This document shows positions 1 through 7,276 of a stretch of 10,029 nt of DNA, piece after piece. The stretch covers positions 1-10,029 of the forward strand of contig CAZFQZ010000029.1 of NCBI GenBank assembly GCA_964521305.1, read 5' to 3'. Position 1 is the stretch's first letter. The number at the start of each line of letters is the position of its first letter. Origin of the DNA: CAZBEJ01 sp964521305 (GTDB lineage Bacteria > Patescibacteriota > Microgenomatia > UBA1406 > GWC2-37-13). A model generated the notes under the pieces. It saw nothing but the letters and a program-made list of their open reading frames with translations. It did no database searches and was not told the origin of the DNA. The position numbers were made by a program, and so were the translations under genes.

Positions 1-33
1 ATTTTAAAGGAAGTATTTTATCTTATAGTTATT

Positions 34-1920
34 CTATGAAGGATATAAGTTAGCCGAGGCTAAATCAAATTGATTTTTTATTTGTTCCCTCTCATAGGTG
101 AGACATTTATCTGAAATTCTTTGCAGAACTTGCTCCCATTTTTCAGTCTGTCGAATTACAGATGTCTTGCTATTAGTAATTGCTCGCAGGGCTCGCTTTA
201 TGCGGTTCCGTGCTGTTTTTGGTGTTATGAAATGCCTTAAAAACATTGTGCTCTGAACAAAGTCCTTGTTATTATTTAAAAACGCATTAAAACCCTCAAC
301 AGTTTGTTCCGACAACTCATCTAATCTTGCTAATAAACCCTGTTCTTCCATTAATGAAAGAAGTTGCAGATAAAAAGAATCATCACTTCCATTAATTATT
401 TCTCCTAGCTCTTTTCCTGCCCAGGCGCGAGGTCCTTTTTCCTTTTCTGATTGATCTCGGAAACCATATTCTACCCTGTGCTCGCGTACCCCCACTGGTA
501 AGGTAATTTGCTTATTGTCAAAAGAAGTAAAAGTAATAGAGTGCAGATTTTTAAACTTTGCATAATTTTCATCCGTCAACTTGTGTCTATTGATTCTGAA
601 AATTAAAGTACCTCCTCGCTGAGCCAGGTCGGTTTGTTTTCGATCAAGAATAAATGCATCCTCAACAGCACTGAACTCCAATTCAATTTCCTTACTTAAA
701 GCCTCTAATGCCAAATCTCCGATAGCAATATTAAAAGTATCGTTCAGATCTTTTAAAAAATTGAAAGATATGGCAAAATATCTGTCGGAACTTTCAGGAT
801 TTGAAATATCATATCCCGGTTTGTCTAATATCAACCTTTTTTCCAGATGCTCTGTTAAATCGTCAAATGAAATCACGTTCGTTCTGAAAAGATTATTATA
901 CAAAGCATTTTCTACAAATTCTAAAATCGCTTTCTGCGCAATATCCGCATTACCCTCACTATTGTCCTGTTGTTGTGCAAACCAAAGAGCAGGCGCATAT
1001 TCCGGATGAATAGCAGCAATCAAATCAACTTTTTTTTCTGTTCCTTCAACTCCTTCTGGATATATTGGTTTTTTTGCACTACTTACATTCAAAAATCTTT
1101 GATAAAGATCCTCGTCGACATGTCCATCTTTTGACAAAGACATAATAATTTTAGAAATTTCTTCATTATCCATGACAATTCCTCTTTCTAGATAAGTTAA
1201 AAATATTTTCTGTTCATATGCATCTGTTGGAGTCTCAATAACTTCAACTCCTTTTTTTAATCGTATCGGTAATTTTCTTTCATGATCATCGGCATCTTTA
1301 AAAAATGCGTATGTTTGCATTAATTTTTGTTCTATGGCTTGTTGTAATGCTTCTTCAAATCCTTGAGGCATTGTACCTAATAGCGCCACCATTAACTCAT
1401 CGCCTCCGTATCTAAAATCGATGCATTGAAATTCACCCTGATTGATTATAAACTTACTTTGTGTTTCTCTTATAGCTTCTTGAAGAGCTGAAGCCGTTTT
1501 ATTTGCAAGATAATTACCTGCAGTTTGACTTAACTCATTGGCGCGTGAAAATAATGCTACGTCAAGCGACAATATTTTTAATTGTTTTTGATTATATGTA
1601 CCTTCAGGCGTAAAAATTTGTGATTTAATCTCATTCACAGCTGCGGAACGCTTAAGCATTGCAACTGGTTTTGCAACGTGCAACATACCTTTTCCTTCGG
1701 TATCTGTATAACTGCGTACTTTTGAAAGTCCATAATCGAATGCCTTTGCATAAAGCGCTTGATAAACAGGCGAAGCATTTCCGTTTTCTTCTGGAATTCG
1801 AAAATATCTACGAAGGTCTCGACCAAATCTTTTCTCTATTGCAGTTTTTACCACAAGCGGTATTGTTTTACTTTTTGATAATTCTGATCTGATTTGATCT
1901 TCCGGAGAAGTTAAAACCAT
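34..1920 (-). CDS. Protein with tandem degenerate GGDEF-like domains
   Basis: This 628-residue protein appears soluble, with no signal peptide or clear membrane helix. The first GGDEF-like domain spans roughly residues 112-205. It has the strand LSLD (D120 at the first metal-ligand position), a pattern like FKxxND at F124-E129, and an intact RYGGDEL at 170-176. The second metal aspartate appears to be A122, and the RxxD inhibitory site upstream is absent. A second copy lies near residues 380-445: FLKDLND (388-394) and GD (401-402) fit the family, but the signature is RGGTLIF and both metal aspartates appear replaced (S385, N387), so it should be catalytically dead. GGDEF domains make or sense cyclic dinucleotides; whether the first copy is active is unclear. 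The C-terminus (500-628) is helical and unassigned. The gene is divergent from the transketolase. The domain calls rest on motifs I can see; the function is inference. Confidence 0.72.
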   Translation of the reverse strand: MVLTSPEDQIRSELSKSKTIPLVVKTAIEKRFGRDLRRYFRIPEENGNASPVYQALYAKAFDYGLSKVRSYTDTEGKGMLHVAKPVAMLKRSAAVNEIKSQIFTPEGTYNQKQLKILSLDVALFSRANELSQTAGNYLANKTASALQEAIRETQSKFIINQGEFQCIDFRYGGDELMVALLGTMPQGFEEALQQAIEQKLMQTYAFFKDADDHERKLPIRLKKGVEVIETPTDAYEQKIFLTYLERGIVMDNEEISKIIMSLSKDGHVDEDLYQRFLNVSSAKKPIYPEGVEGTEKKVDLIAAIHPEYAPALWFAQQQDNSEGNADIAQKAILEFVENALYNNLFRTNVISFDDLTEHLEKRLILDKPGYDISNPESSDRYFAISFNFLKDLNDTFNIAIGDLALEALSKEIELEFSAVEDAFILDRKQTDLAQRGGTLIFRINRHKLTDENYAKFKNLHSITFTSFDNKQITLPVGVREHRVEYGFRDQSEKEKGPRAWAGKELGEIINGSDDSFYLQLLSLMEEQGLLARLDELSEQTVEGFNAFLNNNKDFVQSTMFLRHFITPKTARNRIKRALRAITNSKTSVIRQTEKWEQVLQRISDKCLTYEREQIKNQFDLASANLYPS

Positions 1921-1978
1921 ATACTTTACTTTATAATATAATGGTGAGTCATTATAGAGTATTTGTTACAATATCTAT
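1921..1978. promoter_or_regulatory. Divergent promoter spacer, GGDEF gene / transketolase
   Basis: This 58-bp AT-rich spacer must hold both start signals. On the plus strand TACAAT (1967-1972) ends six bases before the transketolase ATG, and two overlapping TATAAT hexamers lie at 1932-1942. On the minus strand TATAAT lies at 1951-1956. I see no convincing -35 box and no Shine-Dalgarno sequence before either gene. If TACAAT is the -10, the transcript would be nearly leaderless. Confidence 0.35.
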
Positions 1979-3868
1979 ATGAAATCGAGTTTGCCACTTA
2001 AAAAAATCTGTCAACTCCTCCGCTACGACATTCTAACAGCAACAACTAACGCAGTATCCGGACACCCCACAACCTGTTTATCAGCAGTCGAACTGATGTC
2101 GGAACTGTTTTTCAACGGATTTCTTCACTATGATCTTACGAATCCTCGTCATATATTAAATGACCGCGTTATTTTTTCAAAAGGTCATGCCGCCCCCTTG
2201 CTGTATTCATTGTATCAGGCTGCAGGAGTGATTTCATACCAAGAATTGATGACTTTGCGGAAATTCGATTCGGTTCTTGAAGGTCATCCCGTACCGAAAT
2301 TTAAATATGTAGATGTTGCAACCGGATCGCTGGGACAAGGTTTATCCATGGGACTCGGCATGGCATTGGGAATAAAACTAAGGATAAAACAGCAAAATTT
2401 AAAAATAAAACGCGAGCCGAAAATTTGGGTTTTACTGGGCGATTCTGAAACAGCAGAAGGACAAGTATGGGAAGCATTGCAACTTGCATCGTATTATAAA
2501 CTCAATAATCTTATCGGCATTCTGGACGTCAATCGATTGGGCCAGCGTGGAAAAACCATGCTTGGATGGGATATTGAAGCCTATGAAAATCGCGTTTCAT
2601 CGTTCGGATGGAAGACTATTGTGCTTGATAACGGTCATGATACGGAAGAAATCCATAATGCGTATGAACAGGCTTCTCAATCACCAATCACGAATCATCA
2701 ATCACCAACGATGATCATTGCCAAAACGATAAAAGGAAAAGGCGTATCTGCCGTGGAAAACAAGGACGGCTGGCACGGAAAACCGCTTTCGAAAGATATG
2801 CTCGATACCGCGTTAAGAGAACTCGGACCTGTTGATATGAAATTGAAAGGCACTGTGGCAGTGCCGGAACGTATTGCGGTTCCTGAGTTCCCCGAACCGA
2901 AAACAGACCTGGAAGCTGCATATAAACCCGGGGATGCCGTGTCAACGCGCGAAGCATACGGAGATGCGTTGGTTCTTTTAGGCAAACAGAACGAAAATAT
3001 CGTGGTGTTTGATGCGGAAACCTCCAACTCAACATATGCGGAAAAATTCAAAAAAGTGTATCCTAATCGTTTTTTCGAGATGTTTATCGCCGAACAGAAT
3101 ATGGTTTCCGCAGCTCTTGGCATTTCAAAGATCGGATATATTCCGTTTGCTTCCAGTTTTGCGGCATTCTTGTCCCGGGCATTTGACCAAATGCGTATTG
3201 CCCAGTATTCACATCCGAACGTGAAAATTACAGGATCCCACGCCGGTGTTTCAATCGGCGAAGACGGACCCTCCCAAATGGCGCTGGAAGATATCGCAAT
3301 GGTGCGTAGCTTGCTTGAAAGCGTTGTTCTTTATCCTTCGGATGCCGCTTCAACCGTGCGGTTAGTTAGTGAGATGTATAAACAAAAGGGAATGATGTTT
3401 TTAAGGACGACCAGGGAAAAAACACCGGTCATCTACAATAGTGATGAGAAATTTGAGGTCGGCGGATCGAAAATACACAAGATCATATATCAAAATTCAA
3501 AAATAAAAGCTTTGATTATTGTTGCAGGGATCACTCTGCACGAAGCATTGAAAGCACAAAAAATATTAGCCGCGCAAGGGACTGTAACAATCGTTCTTGA
3601 CTGTTATTCGGTCAAACCAATTGATGTACAATCGATTAATCGATTAGTCATGGAAATAAAAAACATCATCGTGGTCGAAGACCATCATCCGTACGGCGGC
3701 CTCGGTGAAGCGGTCAAATCGGCCCTCAAAGACGAAACGTTCAGACAACTGAAATCGTTTACCCACCTTGCTGTTTCGAAAATTCCCCGATCGGGGAAAC
3801 CTGCGGAACTTTTACGCTTTGAACAAATCGATGCGGAAGCGATTATGAAAGCTGTCAAGGAAATTTAA
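1979..3868 (+). CDS. tkt: Transketolase, full-length, animal-like type
   Basis: Transketolase moves two-carbon units between sugar phosphates in the non-oxidative pentose phosphate pathway, using thiamine diphosphate and a divalent metal. All three domains are in one 629-residue chain: TPP-binding (about 10-280), pyrimidine-binding (about 320-480) and C-terminal (about 505-629). Visible motifs are SKGHAAP (67-73), the TPP/metal motif starting GDS at 154-156 with N185 in LDVNRLGQ, WHGKPL (265-270), catalytic E372 in AEQN, GSHAGVSIGEDGPSQ (419-433) and PRSGKPAELL (603-612). Several of these match human transketolase (623 residues) as I recall it, more closely than the ~660-residue E. coli type. 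Residues 233-243 (QSPITNHQSP region) are encoded by a heptamer repeat and fill a loop just before the conserved IIAKTIKGKG. A second extra stretch, lysine-rich, sits at 132-147. No Shine-Dalgarno sequence precedes the ATG. Confidence 0.95.
   Translation: MKSSLPLKKICQLLRYDILTATTNAVSGHPTTCLSAVELMSELFFNGFLHYDLTNPRHILNDRVIFSKGHAAPLLYSLYQAAGVISYQELMTLRKFDSVLEGHPVPKFKYVDVATGSLGQGLSMGLGMALGIKLRIKQQNLKIKREPKIWVLLGDSETAEGQVWEALQLASYYKLNNLIGILDVNRLGQRGKTMLGWDIEAYENRVSSFGWKTIVLDNGHDTEEIHNAYEQASQSPITNHQSPTMIIAKTIKGKGVSAVENKDGWHGKPLSKDMLDTALRELGPVDMKLKGTVAVPERIAVPEFPEPKTDLEAAYKPGDAVSTREAYGDALVLLGKQNENIVVFDAETSNSTYAEKFKKVYPNRFFEMFIAEQNMVSAALGISKIGYIPFASSFAAFLSRAFDQMRIAQYSHPNVKITGSHAGVSIGEDGPSQMALEDIAMVRSLLESVVLYPSDAASTVRLVSEMYKQKGMMFLRTTREKTPVIYNSDEKFEVGGSKIHKIIYQNSKIKALIIVAGITLHEALKAQKILAAQGTVTIVLDCYSVKPIDVQSINRLVMEIKNIIVVEDHHPYGGLGEAVKSALKDETFRQLKSFTHLAVSKIPRSGKPAELLRFEQIDAEAIMKAVKEI
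2679..2713 (+). repeat. Heptamer array inside transketolase
   Basis: Four 7-bp units with consensus AATCACC, differing by at most two bases, run from 2679 to 2706. A degenerate fifth unit (AACGATG) follows to 2713. They encode the SPITNHQ-SPT stretch. Compared with the human enzyme from memory, about seven or eight residues are extra here. Three heptamers make 21 bp, so only triples keep the frame. The unit resembles the AA-phased heptamers in the rplK-rplA spacer. Confidence 0.8.
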
Positions 3869-3903
3869 TATTTGCTTACAAATCCCTGCATCGTTTTTCC
3901 GAC

Positions 3904-6456
3904 CTATATCCTCAACATCATTTTCACTCCTTTGATCCCAACAAACACGAATCCTGCGAATACGACGAACTGGACATATGTATGGATCGGAACCGGTGTT
4001 ATCCTGAACAGCGGTGCAATGCCCGGTGTTACCACGGCAAAAAACTGCAGGATAAACGGCAGGGCGAACGCGGCAATAAATAACGGCGACTTCAGTAAAA
4101 CTGCATTCCTATGCAAGGAACGATGAGACAGCCATAGATCAACAAAAATAAATGACTGGATTAACGTTAAAACTGAGAAAATCGCAGTGAATGCGATAGA
4201 TTTCCGGACAAAGGTGGCGTATAGATAATACGAGCACAAAACCAGAATCGCGGCAATGCTTCCGACTGCAAAAATATATATCTGTTCCTTTTTTTTCAAC
4301 AGGGTCAGCCCTCGTTCCGGAGCGGTCTCCATGACGCGGGGGTTGCGCGGGGAAAAAGACAGAGTTAAAGCTGGTAATCCGTCAGTAACCAGATTGATGT
4401 ACAACAACTGGATCGGGTACAACAGCGTAGGCAATCCCAGGACCAGACCGGCAACCAATGTTATGGCTTCGGAAATATTGCATGAAAGCAAATACTTGAT
4501 GGCGTTTTTCAGATGCTGGGTGATATTCCTTCCTTCCTCAATCGCATTGACTATCGTCGCGAAATTATCATCGGTAATCACCATATCCGCTGCTTCACGC
4601 GCCACGTCGGTCCCAATCAAACCCATAGCAATACCGACATCTGCCTGTTTCAGCGCAATAGCATCATTGACCCCATCACCTGTCACGGCAACAATTTCAC
4701 CTAACTCCTGATAGAGTTTTACTATTCTATGTTTTTGGAAAGGATTAGTCCGCGCAAATATTTTTGTTTGTTTCATGATTTCCGATAACTCTTCATCGGA
4801 ATAATCATCAATCTCATAGCCAGAAACTACTCTATCGCCCCTACGGATAATGCCGGCGACAATACCGATCGCCTCTGCAGTCTGTTCGCTGTCTCCGGTA
4901 ATCATGACTACCTGTATACCTGCCTGGTGAGCTTTCTGGACAGCCTGTACTATTTCAGGGCGCGGCGCATCATGAATGGCAACGAGGCCGAGAAATGTCA
5001 TATCTTTAACCTCCGAGGTTCTATCATTAACAAGATTGTCTAACCTCGGAGGTTTTTTATAGCTAAACGCCAAAACGCGAAGACCTTTTAATGCCCATGA
5101 ATCTATCTGTTTTTCTATCTCGCCTTTTTTTTGTTCAGTTAAAATCTCTTCCTTGTTGCCGATAAGAATATGTTTACAGGGAGCTAAAATCGACTCAGGG
5201 GCTCCTTTGGAAAAAATATATTTCTCTTTTTGTTTCTGAACCTTCACGCTCATCATTTTAGATATACTGTCAAATGGTACCTCATCAATTAATTTCCACT
5301 CCTTTTTTACTATTGCGGGAGAACAATCCATTTCCTGGGCCAAATACAATAACGCCCCTTCCGTAGGATCCCCCAGTACTACATAATTTTCTTGTTCTTT
5401 ATCATAACTCAATGATGCGGTGGAACATAAGATACCGTTCAAGAGCATTAGGTGAAAAGGATGATTCTGTAAGCCTGGAAATGTTCCATTCTCATACATT
5501 TTTCCGTCTATATATATATCTTTTACCTTCATCTTGTTTGTTGTCAGAGTTCCTGTTTTGTCCGTAGCGATGAGTGTGATACTTCCCAATGCTTCTATTG
5601 CCGACAACTTTCTGATTATGGTTTGTTTGTTTGCCATGCGCTTGACTCCCATTGCCAGAATAATGGTCATGACGGCAGGCAGCCCTTCCGGAACAACGGC
5701 AACAGCCAAAGATATTGCCAAAAGAAATGCGGGAAAGTACCCCGATCCCTCTATCATGGATATACCAAATACAATCAGAGATAAAACAATACCCGCAATA
5801 CCGATCATACGCGTCAACTCCCGTAGTTTTTTTTGTAATGGCGTCTGCATATCTTCTATGATTGAAAGATTTTTGGCTATCTTGCCGAACTTCGTGCTCA
5901 TTCCGGTTTCACTTACCTGAAAATATCCCCTGCCTTTTGCGATAATCGTTCCCGAATACAAAAGGCCTGGCCCTTTAAGGCCTGGCCTTTTTTGTACAGG
6001 TAAAGACTCTCCTGTCAGTGCGGATTCATTCACCTCAAGATTAAGCGACTCAGTTATGGCTCCGTCAGCTGGAACTCTTGTTCCTTCTTCAATGAAAACA
6101 ATATCTCCCGGCACCAAAAATTTGCTGTCAATTTCTATTTCCTTACCATCCCTGATTACGCGCACGTTACTGACAGTCATTTTCTTTAACGCGGCTATTG
6201 ACTCCTCTGCTTTTAACTCCTGATACAAACCGAACATTCCATTGAGAATGACGATAACGATAATAAGAATACCGTCTATCTGTTCTCCTATAAGTATTGC
6301 GAAAATCGCAGCTACCAGAAGCAAAATTGTCAAGAAGTTTGAAAACTGTTCAAAGAATTTTATATACAACGGCTTTTTATTTTGCTTTGAAATACTATTC
6401 AAGCCGTATTGGGTTAGAAGTTGATTTGCCTGATGTGAAGTAAGTCCTTTTGACAT
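3904..6456 (-). CDS. P-type Ca2+-transporting ATPase (SERCA/PMR1-like)
   Basis: This 850-residue pump belongs to the P2A group, which exports or sequesters Ca2+ at the cost of ATP in the cell membrane. In order: N-terminal cation-ATPase domain, M1-M2 (about 41-76), actuator domain with TGES (148-151), M3-M4 with PEGLP (256-260), phosphorylation motif DKTGTLT (D299), KGAPE in the nucleotide domain (417-421), TGD (520-522), hinge TGDGVNDA (592-599), and M5-M10 (about 655-842). Ion-site residues match SERCA: E257 in M4, N660 and E663 in M5, N688, T691 and D692 in M6. Both Ca2+ sites therefore look intact. Two stretches are unlike the family and are encoded by palindromic repeats: residues 157-166, right after TGESLPVQK, and about 468-483, between AFSYK and the DMTFLGLV strand. 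Convergent with transketolase, 35 bp apart. Mn2+ transport (PMR1-like) is possible. Confidence 0.94.
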   Translation of the reverse strand: MSKGLTSHQANQLLTQYGLNSISKQNKKPLYIKFFEQFSNFLTILLLVAAIFAILIGEQIDGILIIVIVILNGMFGLYQELKAEESIAALKKMTVSNVRVIRDGKEIEIDSKFLVPGDIVFIEEGTRVPADGAITESLNLEVNESALTGESLPVQKRPGLKGPGLLYSGTIIAKGRGYFQVSETGMSTKFGKIAKNLSIIEDMQTPLQKKLRELTRMIGIAGIVLSLIVFGISMIEGSGYFPAFLLAISLAVAVVPEGLPAVMTIILAMGVKRMANKQTIIRKLSAIEALGSITLIATDKTGTLTTNKMKVKDIYIDGKMYENGTFPGLQNHPFHLMLLNGILCSTASLSYDKEQENYVVLGDPTEGALLYLAQEMDCSPAIVKKEWKLIDEVPFDSISKMMSVKVQKQKEKYIFSKGAPESILAPCKHILIGNKEEILTEQKKGEIEKQIDSWALKGLRVLAFSYKKPPRLDNLVNDRTSEVKDMTFLGLVAIHDAPRPEIVQAVQKAHQAGIQVVMITGDSEQTAEAIGIVAGIIRRGDRVVSGYEIDDYSDEELSEIMKQTKIFARTNPFQKHRIVKLYQELGEIVAVTGDGVNDAIALKQADVGIAMGLIGTDVAREAADMVITDDNFATIVNAIEEGRNITQHLKNAIKYLLSCNISEAITLVAGLVLGLPTLLYPIQLLYINLVTDGLPALTLSFSPRNPRVMETAPERGLTLLKKKEQIYIFAVGSIAAILVLCSYYLYATFVRKSIAFTAIFSVLTLIQSFIFVDLWLSHRSLHRNAVLLKSPLFIAAFALPFILQFFAVVTPGIAPLFRITPVPIHTYVQFVVFAGFVFVGIKGVKMMLRI
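5008..5054. repeat. Palindromic element within the ATPase (CCTCCGAGG arms)
   Basis: The 13-bp arm AACCTCCGAGGTT at 5008-5020 is the exact reverse complement of AACCTCGGAGGTT at 5042-5054, with 21 bp between. Each arm is itself a palindrome around one central base. The element is read in frame as K-PPRLDNLVNDRTSEV-K, about residues 468-483, at a spot where related pumps normally go directly from AxAYK to a short (D/E)xTFLGLV strand. It looks like a short inserted element with terminal inverted repeats. Confidence 0.8.
5962..5989. repeat. Paired palindromes within the ATPase (GGCCTGGCC)
   Basis: AAGGCCTGGCC occurs at 5962-5972 and again at 5977-5987, a 15-bp tandem spacing. The second copy extends to the perfect odd palindrome AAGGCCTGGCCTT (5977-5989), and the first misses it by one base. 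On the coding strand this gives RPGLK-GPGLL, residues 157-166. Related pumps have a loop usually ending LGDxxNMxFxGT here, so native loop sequence appears to have been replaced. Confidence 0.78.
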
Positions 6457-6508
6457 TTAAGAATATGATATCATTATTAGTGTTGTAATTTCATCATTAA
6501 TAAGCATT
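6457..6508. promoter_or_regulatory. Divergent spacer, ATPase / 76-residue gene
   Basis: This 52-bp AT-rich spacer separates two divergent starts. It contains the perfect 10-bp palindrome ATGATATCAT (6465-6474), closer to the ATPase start, which could be an operator or chance in such AT-rich DNA. No clear -35/-10 pair and no Shine-Dalgarno sequence was recognised for either gene. Confidence 0.25.
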
Positions 6509-6739
6509 ATGAGTCTTGAGAAAGAAAGTCCGATAATAAGATTGATTAGGAAAGTAGCTCATCATTTTACTCCTATCAAAGTTTCTCCAGAGGGGCAGGT
6601 CACCCGAATGTATAGGGTTGAAGGAACCACTGATGACGGAAAACCATTTGCAAAAGACGTTATCTACTATATTAAACGAAACGGGAGAGAAGGACAAGTT
6701 GAGTATACTGCACGCTCGTTTAAAGAAAAGAAAAAATGA
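6509..6739 (+). CDS. Small basic hypothetical protein, 76 residues
   Basis: I do not recognise this family. The protein is soluble and basic, with a predicted short helix at the N-terminus (about 8-20, IIRLIRKVAHHF). A region alternating polar and hydrophobic residues follows (about 25-68, GQVTRMYRVEG, DVIYYIKRNG, GQVEYTARSF), which suggests a small antiparallel beta sheet, and the tail is lysine-rich. It fills the gap between the divergent ATPase and the convergent membrane-protein operon, ending five bases before that operon's last stop codon. A 66-residue open frame on the opposite strand (6497-6697) overlaps it. The plus frame is preferred because its composition looks like a folded protein and because it fits the tight gene spacing. 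No upstream Shine-Dalgarno sequence. Confidence 0.62.
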   Translation: MSLEKESPIIRLIRKVAHHFTPIKVSPEGQVTRMYRVEGTTDDGKPFAKDVIYYIKRNGREGQVEYTARSFKEKKK

Positions 6740-6744
6740 GAATA

Positions 6745-7047
6745 TTACAATAACTGCAGCTTCTTATACAAAAACATCGCCATGACAAAATAGATCAGAA
6801 GTCCGTATGGGGACAGAAACGTGCTGAAAAGCAGCCCGAATATAGCAATAATCACGTACGTTAGGAATTTGTTACTTTCTACCATTGCTCTCGTGGTCAA
6901 CAAAAACAAAAATACTACGATCAGCGACTCAAATCGGAATGGAGAGACGGGAAATTTGATAATATATGCGATAATCAGAAAAATCCCGAATATAATAACA
7001 AATAGGTCTTTTTCATCGAGATTAAAACGGGATATATTTAGCGCCAT
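6745..7047 (-). CDS. Small integral membrane protein, 100 residues
   Basis: Hypothetical membrane protein with about four hydrophobic segments at residues 14-32, 39-53, 61-78 and 80-96, and short charged termini. No catalytic motif is visible and I cannot assign a family. It follows the 53-residue gene by one base on the same strand. Its ribosome binding site lies within the last codons of that gene, so the two are almost certainly one operon with coupled translation. The start at 7047 is fixed by a good Shine-Dalgarno sequence eight bases upstream. The polypeptide resembles the small polytopic proteins often found beside envelope or secretion genes, but nothing here shows a specific role. 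Confidence 0.8.
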   Translation of the reverse strand: MALNISRFNLDEKDLFVIIFGIFLIIAYIIKFPVSPFRFESLIVVFLFLLTTRAMVESNKFLTYVIIAIFGLLFSTFLSPYGLLIYFVMAMFLYKKLQLL

Positions 7048-7048
7048 A

Positions 7049-7210
7049 TTATTTTCCTCCCAAAATCTGATTGATCACTTGTACCGGCTTGCTGAGAAAA
7101 AACAGTTCTTTTCTATAAATATAATATTGGTCAAACGAATAGGCAAGAACTAACGCAATAAATGAAGCAAGAAAAATTTTTATGATCTTTTTTTTGTCAA
7201 CCTGTTCCAT
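7049..7210 (-). CDS. Small single-pass membrane protein, 53 residues
   Basis: A short open frame from ATG at 7208-7210 to TAA at 7049-7051. The N-terminus MEQVDKKKIIK is positively charged and is followed by a hydrophobic helix (about 10-25, IKIFLASFIALVLAYS). A polar tail ends in QILGGK. This is the layout of a type II single-pass membrane protein or signal anchor. Its stop lies one base before the next gene's ATG, and its last codons hold that gene's Shine-Dalgarno sequence, which strongly supports real translation. TATACT ends six bases before its own ATG and there is no Shine-Dalgarno sequence. Family unknown; it may form a complex with the 100-residue membrane partner. Confidence 0.72.
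   Translation of the reverse strand: MEQVDKKKIIKIFLASFIALVLAYSFDQYYIYRKELFFLSKPVQVINQILGGK
7056..7061 (-). promoter_or_regulatory. Shine-Dalgarno sequence for the 100-residue gene
   Basis: GGGAGG on the minus strand, eight bases before the ATG at 7047. It overlaps the final GGA-GGA-AAA codons of the upstream 53-residue gene. It is the only strong Shine-Dalgarno sequence I found in the window, and it belongs to an internal operon gene. Confidence 0.75.
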
Positions 7211-7276
7211 AATCCCAGTATACCCTGTCCACTACAATAATACATATATATGAAAATGGTATAGAATAATACTAGT
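7211..7276. promoter_or_regulatory. Divergent spacer, membrane operon / Cys-rich protein
   Basis: This 66-bp spacer serves two divergent starts. On the minus strand TATACT (7217-7222) ends six bases before the 53-residue gene. On the plus strand TAGAAT (7262-7267) ends nine bases before the Cys-rich gene. No confident -35 boxes and no Shine-Dalgarno sequences are seen. Confidence 0.35.

Noticed and set aside
2698..3123. 141-residue open frame on the minus strand
   Set aside because: It lies wholly inside the transketolase gene, whose motifs are clear; composition is typical of a shadow frame.
3470..3510. A-rich insertion near transketolase residues 498-510
   Set aside because: The stretch is only a few residues longer than the human enzyme at this point, so it may be normal length variation in AT-rich DNA.
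3869..3903. Terminator between transketolase and ATPase
   Set aside because: There is a T-run on the plus strand but no stem of useful length before it.
5534..5920. 128-residue open frame on the plus strand
   Set aside because: It is antisense to the ATPase core (M3-M4 and actuator), with no recognisable features of its own.
6497..6697. 66-residue minus-strand frame
   Set aside because: It overlaps the 76-residue plus gene, begins inside it, and its composition is less protein-like. One of the two is false, and the plus frame fits the gene spacing better.
6821..7153. 110-residue plus-strand frame
   Set aside because: It is antisense to the 53- and 100-residue membrane genes, which have a Shine-Dalgarno sequence, tight coupling and clear helices.
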